A DNA stretch of 20,994 bases from a virus. The notes beneath the pieces are model-generated. The model saw nothing but the letters and a program-made list of their open reading frames with translations, did not search any database and was not told where the DNA came from. Of this stretch, positions 1 to 7,140 are shown piece by piece. The stretch is taken from positions 1-20,994 of IMG/VR virus record IMGVR_UViG_3300030118_003579; one strand, 5' to 3'. The position numbers and the translations under genes were made by a program. Position 1 is the stretch's first letter. Every line of letters starts with the position of its first letter.

Positions 1-888
1 AAAGAAATGTTGCATCAGCTTTCAGAAGACCACGACATTGATCCGTGGTTTACAAAAGAAGACCTTGCAGAAATACTTGGCGAACCAGATATCATTCCAA
101 CTGAAGGTTTAACAGATCCAGACGAAGTTCCTGAAACACCTGAAGAACCAATCGTACAAATTGGTGAAGTTTGGAAACTTGGAAACCATAAATTACTTTG
201 TGGAGATTCAACTGACCAAAACCAACTCCAACCTTTAATGGAAAACGAACTGGCAGACCTTTGGTTGACTGATCCTCCTTACAATGTCAATTACGAAGGA
301 GCCACAGCAGATAAATTAAAAATACAAAACGATAATCAATCTGATGCAGAGTTCCGACAGTTTTTGGCTTCGGCTTATACGGTTGCTCATCATTATCTTA
401 ATGACGGTGCTTCCTTTTATATCTGGCATGCAGACTCAGAAGGTTATAACTTCAGAGGTGCAGCAAAAGATGCCAATTTGCAAATAAGGCAATGCCTCAT
501 CTGGGTTAAGTCCTCAATGGTTATGGGTCGTCAAGATTATCATTGGCAGCATGAACCTTGCCTTTATGGTTGGAAAAAAGGTGCATCTCACTTTTGGAAT
601 GCAGATCGCAAACAAACAACTGTTCTTAACTTTGATAAACCAAACCGCAACAAAGAACATCCAACCATGAAACCTGTTGACCTAATCCAATATCAAATGT
701 CAAATTCAACAAAGCCAAATCATATCGTTCTTGATACATTTGGTGGCTCAGGCACAACTTTGATTGCTGCAGAAAGAATACAAAGACAAGCACGGCTTGT
801 TGAACTCGACCCAAGATACTGCGATGTAATAATTAAAAGATGGGAGAATTTCACTGGAAACAAAGCAGAACGTGTAGTATTTAACTAA
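1..888 (+). CDS. ParB-linked DNA methyltransferase, 3' part (5' end outside window)
   Basis: The reading frame is open from base 1, and the first ATG (base 7) falls inside a recognisable linker, so the true start is probably upstream. Counting from that ATG, residues 1-60 hold an acidic, proline-rich linker (TDPDEVPETPEEP), then GEVWKLGNHKLLCGDST. In this family that linker follows an N-terminal ParB-like nuclease domain. The methylase part has the catalytic motif DPPY at 89-92 and the S-adenosylmethionine motif DTFGGSGTT at 243-251, preceded by HPTMKP. Motif IV before motif I is the order of beta-class N6-adenine or N4-cytosine methyltransferases. It probably methylates phage DNA, either to evade host restriction or to mark DNA before packaging; that role is inference. 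It ends 12 bases before the small terminase gene. Confidence 0.88.
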   Translation, partial: KEMLHQLSEDHDIDPWFTKEDLAEILGEPDIIPTEGLTDPDEVPETPEEPIVQIGEVWKLGNHKLLCGDSTDQNQLQPLMENELADLWLTDPPYNVNYEGATADKLKIQNDNQSDAEFRQFLASAYTVAHHYLNDGASFYIWHADSEGYNFRGAAKDANLQIRQCLIWVKSSMVMGRQDYHWQHEPCLYGWKKGASHFWNADRKQTTVLNFDKPNRNKEHPTMKPVDLIQYQMSNSTKPNHIVLDTFGGSGTTLIAAERIQRQARLVELDPRYCDVIIKRWENFTGNKAERVVFN

Positions 889-900
889 GAACTTGTTTTT

Positions 901-1221
901 ATGGGGAAAAAAGGTACTCAAGCAGAGACAGTTGTAAGGGCTCAGAGGTTTGCTCGGATAATTGCTAACGGTGGTCGTCGGTCCGATTGCGTTCGTTATG
1001 CTTCGGAGAATTGGGGGGTAGGAGATAGATCCGTAGATAAGTATTTAGAGATAGCAAGGGCGGAGTTAAAGAAGGATTGGGACATGGAACGACCACAGAT
1101 GATTGCTGATCTTTTGGCTCAATGCAGCACCTTACAGATGGAGGCTAGAAGGTCTGGTCAATTTCATATTGCTCTCGGTGCAATCAATACTGCAGCTAAA
1201 CTTGCACACTTGGTCTCATGA
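901..1221 (+). CDS. terS: Terminase small subunit
   Basis: This 106-residue protein is probably the DNA-recognition subunit of the packaging motor. Residues about 10-60 look like a helix-turn-helix region (GGRRSDCVRYASENWGVGDR, then a helix rich in R, K and E). The second half (about 65-105) is helical and fits an oligomerisation segment. It resembles small terminases of phage and cyanobacterial prophages in which a short HTH domain is followed by a MEARRSGQ-like helix; this is from memory. The call rests mainly on its position: the stop overlaps the large subunit start in an ATGA junction, implying translational coupling. No Shine-Dalgarno sequence is visible. Instead five T residues (896-900) abut the ATG. 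Confidence 0.75.
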   Translation: MGKKGTQAETVVRAQRFARIIANGGRRSDCVRYASENWGVGDRSVDKYLEIARAELKKDWDMERPQMIADLLAQCSTLQMEARRSGQFHIALGAINTAAKLAHLVS

Positions 1222-2564
1222 GTCTCTTAGAAGCAGTCTCGCAAGGCCATGTTTTATTTGAAGAAGGCTTTAGTTATATCCCCTCCTCAAAAGATGTAAT
1301 AAAAAAAATAAAAACTAATTTGCTTCCGCATCAAGCATCTTTCTGTGATGATACAAGCCATCGCAAACTTGCTCTCGTTTGTGGCTTTGGTGCTGGTAAA
1401 ACTTATGCTTTAGTCTCTAAAAGTATTATTCTGGCTTGCATGAATGTTGGTCATATATCTGCAATTTTTGAACCCACGTCACCAATGCTAAGAGACATTT
1501 TGATGCGAACCATGAACGAGCTTCTTGAGGAGTGGGAGATACCTTTTACTTTCAGAGCTTCGCCTTTGCCAGAATATCAGCTTACTTTTGCAGAGGGATC
1601 TCATACGATCCTATTAAGAACCATTTTGACTTACCAAAGGCTAAGAGGACAGAACCTTTGTGCCGTTGGATTTGACGAGGCTGACACTGTAAATAAAAGA
1701 GACGCAGAGCAAGCGATGAACATGGCTCTTGCAAGACTAAGGTCAGGAAATATTCAACAATTTTATGCAACAACAACTCCCGAAGGTCATGCTTGGGCAT
1801 TTGAGACTTTTGAAAAGAATGCAAAGGAAGATACAAGATTAATAAAAGCAAAGACAAGTGACAATCCATACTTGCCAGAGGGATTTATCGATAGTTTATT
1901 AGAAAATTATCCTCCGCAACTTATACAAGCTTATTTAAATGGAAATTTTACCAATTTAACCACAGGAGCCGTCTACTCTAGATTTGATCGGAATAAACAT
2001 TTGGTAAATGATATTCCCTTCGATATAAAGATGGAAACGCTTTTAATAGGGGTCGACTTTAACGTGATGAATTGCAATGCAGTTGTGGCAGTAAAAGACG
2101 GAGATAAATTGTTTGTAATAGATGAAATTACAAAACAAAATGATACAGATGCATTGGCTCAGGAAATTAAAAGAAGGTATCCTACGAACAGAATATTAGT
2201 TTACCCAGATGCTAGTGGTGCAGCCAGATCTACGATCAACGCTTCAAAGACAGATATTGCAATTCTCGAAAGCTACGGCTTCTCAAGCATGGCATTACGC
2301 AGTAACCCACCGATCAAAGACAGAGTTCAAACCTTACAAGCACTCTTGGAGAACAGCAAAGGATGGGTGCGTTTGGCGATTCATGCCAGTTGCCGAAGGC
2401 TAATTGAATGTTTGGAGTTGCAAAGCTATGATGAAAAGAGTGGAGATCCAGATAAGCAGAATGGATATGACCACCTTAACGACGCATTAGGTTATCTTGT
2501 GTTTAGAGAATTCTCAATTATTCATGCAAGGGCAGGTCGTCGAACAGGAATTAGAATATATTAA
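1218..2564 (+). CDS. terL: Terminase large subunit (packaging ATPase/nuclease)
   Basis: This 448-residue protein is the motor that drives DNA into the prohead and cuts the concatemer. The ATPase domain shows Walker A CGFGAGKT at residues 55-62, Walker B AVGFDEAD at 149-156 (D153, E154) and the coupling motif ATTTPEG at 184-190. The C-terminal RNase H-like nuclease domain starts with LLIGVDFN (D280), continues with FVIDE (D302, E303) and VYPDASG (D331), and closes with DHLNDALGYLV (D418, D422). These acidic residues are where the metal-binding site is expected. Length is normal for the family. It begins in an ATGA overlap with the small subunit and is followed 26 bases later by the portal. Every key residue I would expect is present, so it looks functional. 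Confidence 0.97.
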   Translation: MSLLEAVSQGHVLFEEGFSYIPSSKDVIKKIKTNLLPHQASFCDDTSHRKLALVCGFGAGKTYALVSKSIILACMNVGHISAIFEPTSPMLRDILMRTMNELLEEWEIPFTFRASPLPEYQLTFAEGSHTILLRTILTYQRLRGQNLCAVGFDEADTVNKRDAEQAMNMALARLRSGNIQQFYATTTPEGHAWAFETFEKNAKEDTRLIKAKTSDNPYLPEGFIDSLLENYPPQLIQAYLNGNFTNLTTGAVYSRFDRNKHLVNDIPFDIKMETLLIGVDFNVMNCNAVVAVKDGDKLFVIDEITKQNDTDALAQEIKRRYPTNRILVYPDASGAARSTINASKTDIAILESYGFSSMALRSNPPIKDRVQTLQALLENSKGWVRLAIHASCRRLIECLELQSYDEKSGDPDKQNGYDHLNDALGYLVFREFSIIHARAGRRTGIRIY

Positions 2565-2590
2565 AAGAAATGATATTATGAGGAAAAACA

Positions 2591-3982
2591 GTGTATAGCA
2601 ACCTAAATATTTACAACCAACCCATAACTATTGCTCCAAAAAATGTGGAGTCACCAAGCATTGCATATCAACGCATGATGGAGTTTTGGGACTTGATAAA
2701 TGATTTAAAAGAAGGCACAACAAAGATAAGAAGTGAGCATAGAAAATATCTGCCGCAAGAGCCTCGTGAAACTGATGACAGTTATGATTCAAGACTAGCA
2801 AGATCCACTGTGGTTCCTTACTTGCAAAGAATAGAAAAAATGCTAAGCGGAATGCTTGTGCGAAAGCCTGTCCGACTTGATGACGTGTCTGATTTAATTC
2901 GTGAGCAGCTTTTTGATGTTGATCTTGAAGGTAACGATTTGAATGTGTGGTTGTATCAAACTGCAAGAACTGCGATTTCATTTGGCCATGTTGGTGTTTT
3001 AGTAGACGCACCAAAAGAAGGTGAAAAGGCAAGACCTTATTGGGTAACTTATGCACCAAAAGACATCTTGGGCTGGAGGACTGAAATTATTGATGGTGTG
3101 CGTGAGCTTGTGCAACTTCGACTACTAGAAAAAATTGTAGAGCCTGATGGCAAATATGGTGAAAAGAATGTTACTCAAATAAGAGTTTTAGAACGTGGTA
3201 GATATGAACTTCACAGGAGAGATGATAAAAAAGGTGAATATAAGTTATTTGAAGAGGGTGAGATGAGCTTAAAAGACAAGATACCTTTTGCTGTTGCCTA
3301 TTCCAACAGGGTCGGATTCTATGAAAGCCGCAGCCCTTTATATGATATTGCAGAACTAAACCTCAAACATTATCAAATTCAATCTGACTTGGACAATATT
3401 TTGCATATAAGTTCTGTTCCTTTGCTTGCAGTTTTTGGTTATCCAAACGCAGATGAAATAACAACAGGACCAAGTGAAGCTTTAGCTTTGCCACCAGATT
3501 CACGTTTGGAATATGTAAGTCCATCAGGAGACAGTTATGACAGTCAATTTAAAAGGCTTGATGATATAAAAGAGCAGATAAATACTTTATCTTTAGCAGC
3601 GGTGCTTGGTCAAAAATTAGTGGGTGAGACGGCAGAGGCCAAGCGAATTGACCGATCTCAAAATGACAGCACAATGATGGTTGTTGCTCAGCAAATGCAA
3701 GATTTAATTGATAATTGCCTAAAGTTTCACAGCGAATATTTAAACGAAGCTAATGCTGGGAGTGCTTTTGTAAACAGGGACTTCGTATCAGCAAGATTGG
3801 AACCAGCAGAAATTGATAGTCTTCTAAAAATATACACAGCAAACGGTATCAGCCAAGAGAAACTTCTAGAACAACTTGCAAGCGGAGAAATTCTCGGAGA
3901 CGATTTTGACCTTGAAGAGGAACTTGAAAAAACACAATCAGGAGGATTGATCGAAATGAATCCAGATCGTGAAGCAGCTTAG
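2591..3982 (+). CDS. Portal protein (DUF4055-type)
   Basis: This 463-residue protein forms the dodecameric ring at the unique vertex through which DNA enters and to which the neck attaches. The N-terminal region has PSIAYQRMMEFWDLINDLKEG and RKYLPQEPRETDDSYDSRLARS, typical of DUF4055 proteins, which I know as portals in MuF-containing phages. A later stretch, VRKPVRLDD (about 91-99), and SFGHVGVLVDAP (about 130-141) also fit. The C-terminal 30 residues are strongly acidic (DDFDLEEELEK). The start is a GTG preceded by TGAGG (2579-2583), 7 bases upstream, a reasonable ribosome binding site. An ATG-started alternative would lose the N-terminal family match. The order terminase-portal-MuF supports the call. 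Confidence 0.9.
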   Translation: MYSNLNIYNQPITIAPKNVESPSIAYQRMMEFWDLINDLKEGTTKIRSEHRKYLPQEPRETDDSYDSRLARSTVVPYLQRIEKMLSGMLVRKPVRLDDVSDLIREQLFDVDLEGNDLNVWLYQTARTAISFGHVGVLVDAPKEGEKARPYWVTYAPKDILGWRTEIIDGVRELVQLRLLEKIVEPDGKYGEKNVTQIRVLERGRYELHRRDDKKGEYKLFEEGEMSLKDKIPFAVAYSNRVGFYESRSPLYDIAELNLKHYQIQSDLDNILHISSVPLLAVFGYPNADEITTGPSEALALPPDSRLEYVSPSGDSYDSQFKRLDDIKEQINTLSLAAVLGQKLVGETAEAKRIDRSQNDSTMMVVAQQMQDLIDNCLKFHSEYLNEANAGSAFVNRDFVSARLEPAEIDSLLKIYTANGISQEKLLEQLASGEILGDDFDLEEELEKTQSGGLIEMNPDREAA

Positions 3983-3985
3983 TAA

Positions 3986-5176
3986 ATGGCAGTTCCAGAG
4001 GCTTTTTATAGAGAAGCTATAGACCTTAACAGATATAGCAATCAGGTGCAATATCAAATTGCAACTCAATTTAATGAAGTTATCTTGGATGTTTTAAGAA
4101 AGATAAGAGATCTTGAAGGCAACAGCCCAGCAACAACTGCAAGGCTACGATCAATATTGGCTCAGATGGTTGACAGTTTAAAAGGATGGGAAAATCAAAG
4201 TGCTGCTTATATGATTGATGAACTGCAAGGGTTGGCTGAATTTCAAGTTGGATTTGTTCAAGACCAATTACAACGTGTCTTGCCAAAGGGTGAATATCAA
4301 GTTAACACAGTTGCTGTTTCTCCTGACTTTGCAAAATCTGTTGTTACTAGAGATCCAACTGCTTTGACTATCCGTTTACGAGATGAAGATGGAGTTTTTA
4401 GGGCAGCACAATTTGCTTTAACTGCCAAAAGAGGATCGGATATATCTTTACCAAATGGTAAAACAGTACAGAAAGCTTTTAGAGGAATCTCGGAGGATTC
4501 TGGATCACGATTATCAAAAGCAATTAGGTTAGGAGTTTTGGAAGGAGAAACCTTACCTCAAATAGTAAGAAGGCTTAAAGGACCCAATCTCAGCTTTGCA
4601 AGCACACCTCAAAATGCCATTGCATTAAGATCTGCTTTAAAAGATTCAGAAGGAATGCTTTTAGCGAACAAACAAATACAAACAATTGTAAGGACGAGTG
4701 TTAATCAAGTTCAAAATGCTGCAAGTCAAGCAGTTTATAACGCAAACAAAAATATCACAGGTAAATATCAATATGTTGCAACTTTGGATGCAAGAACAAG
4801 CTCTATTTGTCAAAGGCTAGACGGTCAAATATTTAATTATGAACAAGGGCCAGTTCCTCCCCAACACTTTAATTGTCGATCAACAACTGTTCCTGTGATT
4901 GAGGATGTTGACTTTCCTACTTCTGCTTTAGAAACCAGACCAAGTGCAACTGGACGTGTTCCCCAAGATACAAACTATGCAAATTGGCTGAAAGATAATC
5001 CAAACATTCAAGAAAAGGTTTTAGGAAAAAAGAAACAATATTTTAATTTTTTAATGAGTTCTAAAAGAGGAAAGAAACGATTAAATGCTACAAACGCTTT
5101 AAAAAAAATTATTCGAGAGGATGGAACAGAGCTAACATTAAAACAACTTGCATCAAAATATCCAAATGCCAATTAA
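3986..5176 (+). CDS. MuF-type head morphogenesis protein
   Basis: This is a 396-residue minor head protein found in a few copies inside or near the portal vertex. The defining C-terminal MuF motif is clear: [17 protein letters not shown] at residues 265-281, followed by [14 protein letters not shown] at 288-301, with conserved cysteines C275 and C297 and H294. The N-terminal two thirds are helical and less characteristic. In Mu (gpF) and SPP1 (gp7), members of this family bind the portal and are packaged into the head. No extra toxin domain is fused at the C-terminus; only a lysine-rich tail of about 70 residues follows. It starts three bases after the portal stop, and its 3' end overlaps the next small gene by 11 bases. 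Confidence 0.93.
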   Translation: MAVPEAFYREAIDLNRYSNQVQYQIATQFNEVILDVLRKIRDLEGNSPATTARLRSILAQMVDSLKGWENQSAAYMIDELQGLAEFQVGFVQDQLQRVLPKGEYQVNTVAVSPDFAKSVVTRDPTALTIRLRDEDGVFRAAQFALTAKRGSDISLPNGKTVQKAFRGISEDSGSRLSKAIRLGVLEGETLPQIVRRLKGPNLSFASTPQNAIALRSALKDSEGMLLANKQIQTIVRTSVNQVQNAASQAVYNANKNITGKYQYVATLDARTSSICQRLDGQIFNYEQGPVPPQHFNCRSTTVPVIEDVDFPTSALETRPSATGRVPQDTNYANWLKDNPNIQEKVLGKKKQYFNFLMSSKRGKKRLNATNALKKIIREDGTELTLKQLASKYPNAN

Positions 5177-5315
5177 AAAAGGAAGATCACAAAAAACGAT
5201 CACAGGAAATATTAAGATGCTGATGAAAGAAGGCAAATCAAGGTCACAGGCTGTTGCGATTGCTTTAAGTTCTGCTGGCAAATCAAAACCAGCCAAGAAA
5301 CGCAAAAAAAGATAA
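5166..5315 (+). CDS. Small basic phage protein, 49 aa
   Basis: An ATG within the last codons of the MuF gene opens a 49-codon frame. The protein begins [20 protein letters not shown], continues with [16 protein letters not shown] and ends in KKRKKR; 16 of 49 residues are Lys or Arg. I recognise the pattern 'KKG.SQK.I..NI..L...G...QAVAIAL..AGK' as a recurring tiny protein near head genes in many phages; this is from memory and its function is unknown to me. The 11-base overlap with the MuF stop suggests translational coupling. It could bind nucleic acid or act in head assembly, but nothing in the sequence proves a role. Confidence 0.72.
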   Translation: MPIKKGRSQKTITGNIKMLMKEGKSRSQAVAIALSSAGKSKPAKKRKKR

Positions 5316-5340
5316 GATATATTTAGTTGCATTTAAAATC

Positions 5341-5409
5341 ATGCCTTCACACTACGGATCAATGAAACCAAAAGGTACAAAAAAGAAAAAGAAAGGAGGT
5401 AAAAAATAA
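5341..5409 (+). CDS. Tiny lysine-rich protein, 22 aa
   Basis: A 22-codon frame encodes MPSHYGSMKPKG followed by a lysine-rich tail (9 Lys in 22 residues). Similar mini-proteins with an MP(S/T)HYG start and a poly-lysine tail occur in other phage head regions as I recall, which argues against chance. It lies 25 bases after the previous small gene. Its stop overlaps the next start in a TAATG junction, and its own codons contain that gene's strong ribosome binding site. The frame is short enough that chance remains possible. No function can be assigned. Confidence 0.5.
   Translation: MPSHYGSMKPKGTKKKKKGGKK
5394..5400 (+). promoter_or_regulatory. Strong Shine-Dalgarno site AGGAGGT
   Basis: AGGAGGT is nearly a perfect complement to the 16S rRNA 3' end and lies 8 bases before the ATG at 5409. 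It is the best ribosome binding site in the window and is embedded in the end of the 22-codon frame. It supports real translation of the 25-codon frame that follows. Because GGA GGT also reads as Gly-Gly in the upstream frame, the site could be coding by accident. Confidence 0.65.
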
Positions 5410-5486
5410 TGGGTTATCAATTTACAAAACAAGGTGAAGAGCCAAAAAAAGCAAAAAAGAAATCAAAAAAAGAAAAAGGTGACTAG
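5409..5486 (+). CDS. Tiny lysine-rich protein, 25 aa
   Basis: A 25-codon frame starts in a TAATG overlap with the previous mini-gene and sits at ideal spacing from an AGGAGGT site. The protein starts MGYQFTKQGEEPKK and is then almost all Lys, Glu, Ser and Ala (9 Lys in 25). Its last codons overlap the GTG start of the next gene by 8 bases. The strong ribosome binding site is the main evidence; the protein matches no family I can name. It may serve partly to couple translation through the small-gene run. Confidence 0.5.
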   Translation: MGYQFTKQGEEPKKAKKKSKKEKGD

Positions 5487-5697
5487 ACGTTTTAAGAAAG
5501 TTCCTAAAGATAAAAAAACTGGCGTTGCTAAAAAATATCTTAGTGGGGCCAAAAATAAAGCTGCAAAGGCTGCTGAAATAAAAAGAACCGCAGCAGCTTA
5601 TAAACGAGGAGAGTATATTGATATAAAAGCTGTACAAAAATCAAGGGTTGCTCAAGATGGCTCCAAAAAAAAGAAAAAGCGTAAGAAAAAAGCCTGA
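5479..5697 (+). CDS. Small basic protein, 72 aa
   Basis: The frame is open further upstream to a GTG at 5434, but the conserved-looking part begins at the GTG at 5479, which overlaps the previous stop by 8 bases. I prefer that start. The 72-residue protein reads VTRRFKKVPKDKKTGVAKKYL (position 1 is translated as Met), then SGAKNKAAKAAEIKRTAAAYKRG and a lysine-rich C-terminus. The pattern 'FKKVPKDKKTGVPKKYLSGAK...EIKRTA..Y..G' is one I recall from marine phage and algal virus mini-proteins, without a known role. The long run of basic residues fits nucleic acid binding, but this is inference. The gene's 3' end overlaps the next by 41 bases. Confidence 0.68.
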   Translation: MTRRFKKVPKDKKTGVAKKYLSGAKNKAAKAAEIKRTAAAYKRGEYIDIKAVQKSRVAQDGSKKKKKRKKKA

Positions 5698-5923
5698 GCC
5701 TAAACCACTCAGTGCAACTGTTATCAAAACGCTGACAAGAAAAGCAAACAATTCAAAATTCACTCTTGCACAGTTAAAGGCTGTATATAGGAGAGGTCAG
5801 GGAGCTTATCTTGGTGGAGGATCAAGAAATGTAACAATGCAAGCGTGGGCGATGGGGAGAGTTAATAGTTTTATAACAGGCAAAGGCGGAGCAAGGAAGG
5901 CCGATGCTGATTTGATGAGGTAA
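5657..5923 (+). CDS. Small basic protein, DUF5824-like, 88 aa
   Basis: The 88-residue protein starts with a basic tail (MAPKKRKSVRKKPEPKP). It continues with a compact domain: LKAVYRRGQGAYLGGGSRN at about residues 36-54, then QAWAMGRVNSFITG at about 59-72, then KADADLM. The pattern 'VY.RG.GAY...SR....WA..RVNSF' is the signature I associate with DUF5824, seen in phages and large algal viruses; the name is from memory and needs a search. I chose the ATG at 5657 over an in-frame TTG at 5648 because the ATG is the stronger codon and CAAGGG lies just upstream. It overlaps the preceding gene by 41 bases. Role unknown. Confidence 0.75.
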   Translation: MAPKKRKSVRKKPEPKPLSATVIKTLTRKANNSKFTLAQLKAVYRRGQGAYLGGGSRNVTMQAWAMGRVNSFITGKGGARKADADLMR

Positions 5924-5925
5924 AA

Positions 5926-6090
5926 ATGAAAAAAAAAGAACTTACAACTCGTCAAAAAAATGCTTTAAAGCGTCATAAGTCAACTCATGGACACACAAAA
6001 GCACACATGGATGAGATGATTAAGGCAATGCAAGCTGGTAAAACATTCACTGAAGCACATAGGCTTGCGATGAGGAAAAAAGGCAAATGA
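5926..6090 (+). CDS. Small basic protein of the KRH..HT..HM type, 54 aa
   Basis: A 54-codon frame begins two bases after the previous stop. The protein reads MKKKELTTRQKNALKRHKST, then HGHTKAHMDEMIKAMQAGKT and FTEAHRLAMRKKGK. The pattern 'L..RQ...LKRH...HT..HM..M...M..G.TF..AH..AM.K.GK' recurs, as I recall, in phages and in nucleocytoplasmic large DNA viruses, where it is a small protein of unknown function. It is predicted all-helical and rich in His, Lys and Met. The stop overlaps the next start (ATGA at 6087-6090). The close match to a remembered pattern makes me confident it is real despite its size. Confidence 0.75.
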   Translation: MKKKELTTRQKNALKRHKSTHGHTKAHMDEMIKAMQAGKTFTEAHRLAMRKKGK

Positions 6091-6365
6091 CAATTAAAAG
6101 AGGTGGACATACTTTTGCTGGAGTCGACAAACCAATCCGAACACCAAATCACAAAAGTGGAAAGTCACACGCTGTTGTTATAAAAAAAGGCGACGGATAT
6201 AAATTAATCAGATTTGGGATGCAAGGAGCAAAAACAAAGCCCCCAAGAAAGGGTGAGTCAGAGGCAGATAAAGCTAAAAGACGGTCATTTAAAGCTCGTC
6301 ACGCTAAAAATATTGCAAAAGGTAAGACTAGTGCGGCTTATTGGGCTGACAAAGTGAAATGGTAA
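6087..6365 (+). CDS. Small basic virion-associated-like protein, 92 aa
   Basis: This 92-residue protein starts in an ATGA overlap with the previous gene. A short beta-like region (HAVVIKKGDGYKLIRFGMQG, residues about 28-47) is followed by PPRKGESEADKAKRRSFKAR and the C-terminal motif RHAKNIAKGKTSAAYWADKVKW, ending exactly at Trp. The 'RF G..G...P...RR.SFKARH......K..A.YW..K.W' pattern is widespread in marine phages and some algal viruses as far as I recall, with no established function. Its place at the end of the small-gene run, next to scaffold, suggests a role in the head, perhaps DNA binding. That is inference. Confidence 0.78.
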   Translation: MTIKRGGHTFAGVDKPIRTPNHKSGKSHAVVIKKGDGYKLIRFGMQGAKTKPPRKGESEADKAKRRSFKARHAKNIAKGKTSAAYWADKVKW

Positions 6366-6378
6366 GTTATTATTTATA

Positions 6379-6392
6379 TTAATAATTATTAA
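6379..6392. repeat. 14-bp AT-only perfect palindrome
   Basis: TTAATAATTATTAA is its own reverse complement. It fills most of the 36-base gap before the scaffold gene and is followed by GA and seven T residues that abut the ATG at 6402. A hairpin of pure A-T pairs would be weak, so a terminator is doubtful. A protein-binding dyad or a relaxed ribosome entry region is equally possible. In such AT-rich DNA chance is a real explanation. Confidence 0.4.
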
Positions 6393-6401
6393 GATTTTTT
6401 T

Positions 6402-7073
6402 ATGTCAGACGAAGCTATCAAACCAAATCCTTCACCTCAAGAAGTCGAAGCTTTAAGAGAAAGCGTCAGAAAGTTAGAAGCAAATAATAAAAAGCTAATG
6501 GATCAATATGCCAAAGCTCAAGAAAATGCAAAAGCAATCCCACCTGATGTTGATGTGAATGCTTTGATTGCTTTTAAACAAAAGAAAGAACAAGAAGAGT
6601 TAGAAGCAAAAGGCAAATATGAAGAGGCAATTGCTAAACAAGCACAGCAGTTTAGAGAAGCTGAAGCACAACAAAAACAAAGAATACAAGAACTAGAATC
6701 TAGGCAGAGACAATTGGAAGTTGAAGCTCCAGCAGTATCGGCACTTGCTGATGTTGTTCACGATCCACAATATGCTTTATCACGTATAAGCAAAGATCAG
6801 CTTGCTAGAGAAGCAGACGGAACTGTGGTTGTTGTTGATGGATACAACAGAACTAATGTAAAAGAATGGGCGATGGCAAATATTCCTCAGTGGGCTCAAA
6901 AGAATCCAAGACCACAAGGTGGTGGTGCCTCTACAACTAAGGTGCAGACAGAGTTTGTATCAAATGAAAAGAACCCATTTTCACCTGATTCTTTTAATTT
7001 AACGGAACAAGCTAGGTTATATAGAACAGACATTAATAAATATAATATGCTCAAAAACGCAGTTAGCGGTTAA
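6402..7073 (+). CDS. Capsid scaffolding protein
   Basis: This 223-residue protein sits immediately before the major capsid gene. Residues about 12-110 are a nearly unbroken charged helix and coiled coil (ALRESVRKLEANNKKL, EQEELEAKGKYEEAIAKQAQ, QRIQELESRQRQLEVEA). A segment of mixed structure follows (DGTVVVVDGYNRTNVKEWA, about 138-156). The end is a polar tail containing NPFSPDSFNLTEQARLYRTD (about 190-210), a motif I recall from the C-termini of capsid scaffolds. It probably guides coat protein assembly and is then lost from the prohead. No protease active site is seen in it. The start is an ATG with no Shine-Dalgarno site, preceded directly by seven T residues. Confidence 0.82.
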   Translation: MSDEAIKPNPSPQEVEALRESVRKLEANNKKLMDQYAKAQENAKAIPPDVDVNALIAFKQKKEQEELEAKGKYEEAIAKQAQQFREAEAQQKQRIQELESRQRQLEVEAPAVSALADVVHDPQYALSRISKDQLAREADGTVVVVDGYNRTNVKEWAMANIPQWAQKNPRPQGGGASTTKVQTEFVSNEKNPFSPDSFNLTEQARLYRTDINKYNMLKNAVSG

Positions 7074-7084
7074 TATAAGACTAT

Positions 7085-7113
7085 CTAGTTTGCACTAGTC
7101 AGGGTTTGCACCC
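7085..7113 (+). promoter_or_regulatory. Two tandem hairpins in the capsid gene leader
   Basis: In the 67-base leader of the major capsid gene, CTAGT-TTGC-ACTAG (7085-7098) can form a 5-bp stem. GGGT-TTGC-ACCC (7102-7113) can form a 4-bp stem. Only three bases separate them. Both share the octamer GTTTGCAC and the loop TTGC, although the outer stem bases differ. The second ends 27 bases before the ATG, and no T-run follows, so a terminator is unlikely. They may stabilise the capsid mRNA, mark a processing site, or bind a protein. No Shine-Dalgarno site lies between them and the start codon. Confidence 0.5.
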
Positions 7114-7140
7114 GAAAGTGAACATATCTTACTAATTAAC

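Noticed and set aside
2628-3059. 143-codon frame on the - strand
   Set aside because: It is wholly antisense to the portal gene, its product is rich in Gln, His and Leu without a domain, and no ribosome site is evident.
5434-5478. Upstream GTG start for the 72-residue basic protein
   Set aside because: It would add 15 lysine/glutamine-rich residues in a second frame of the 25-codon gene. The GTG at 5479, overlapping the prior stop, fits the recalled family start better.
5422-5637. 71-codon Phe/Ser-rich - strand frame that looks like a membrane protein
   Set aside because: It is the complement of the lysine-rich basic genes: AAA and AAG codons read backwards give Phe and Leu. The hydrophobicity is an artefact.
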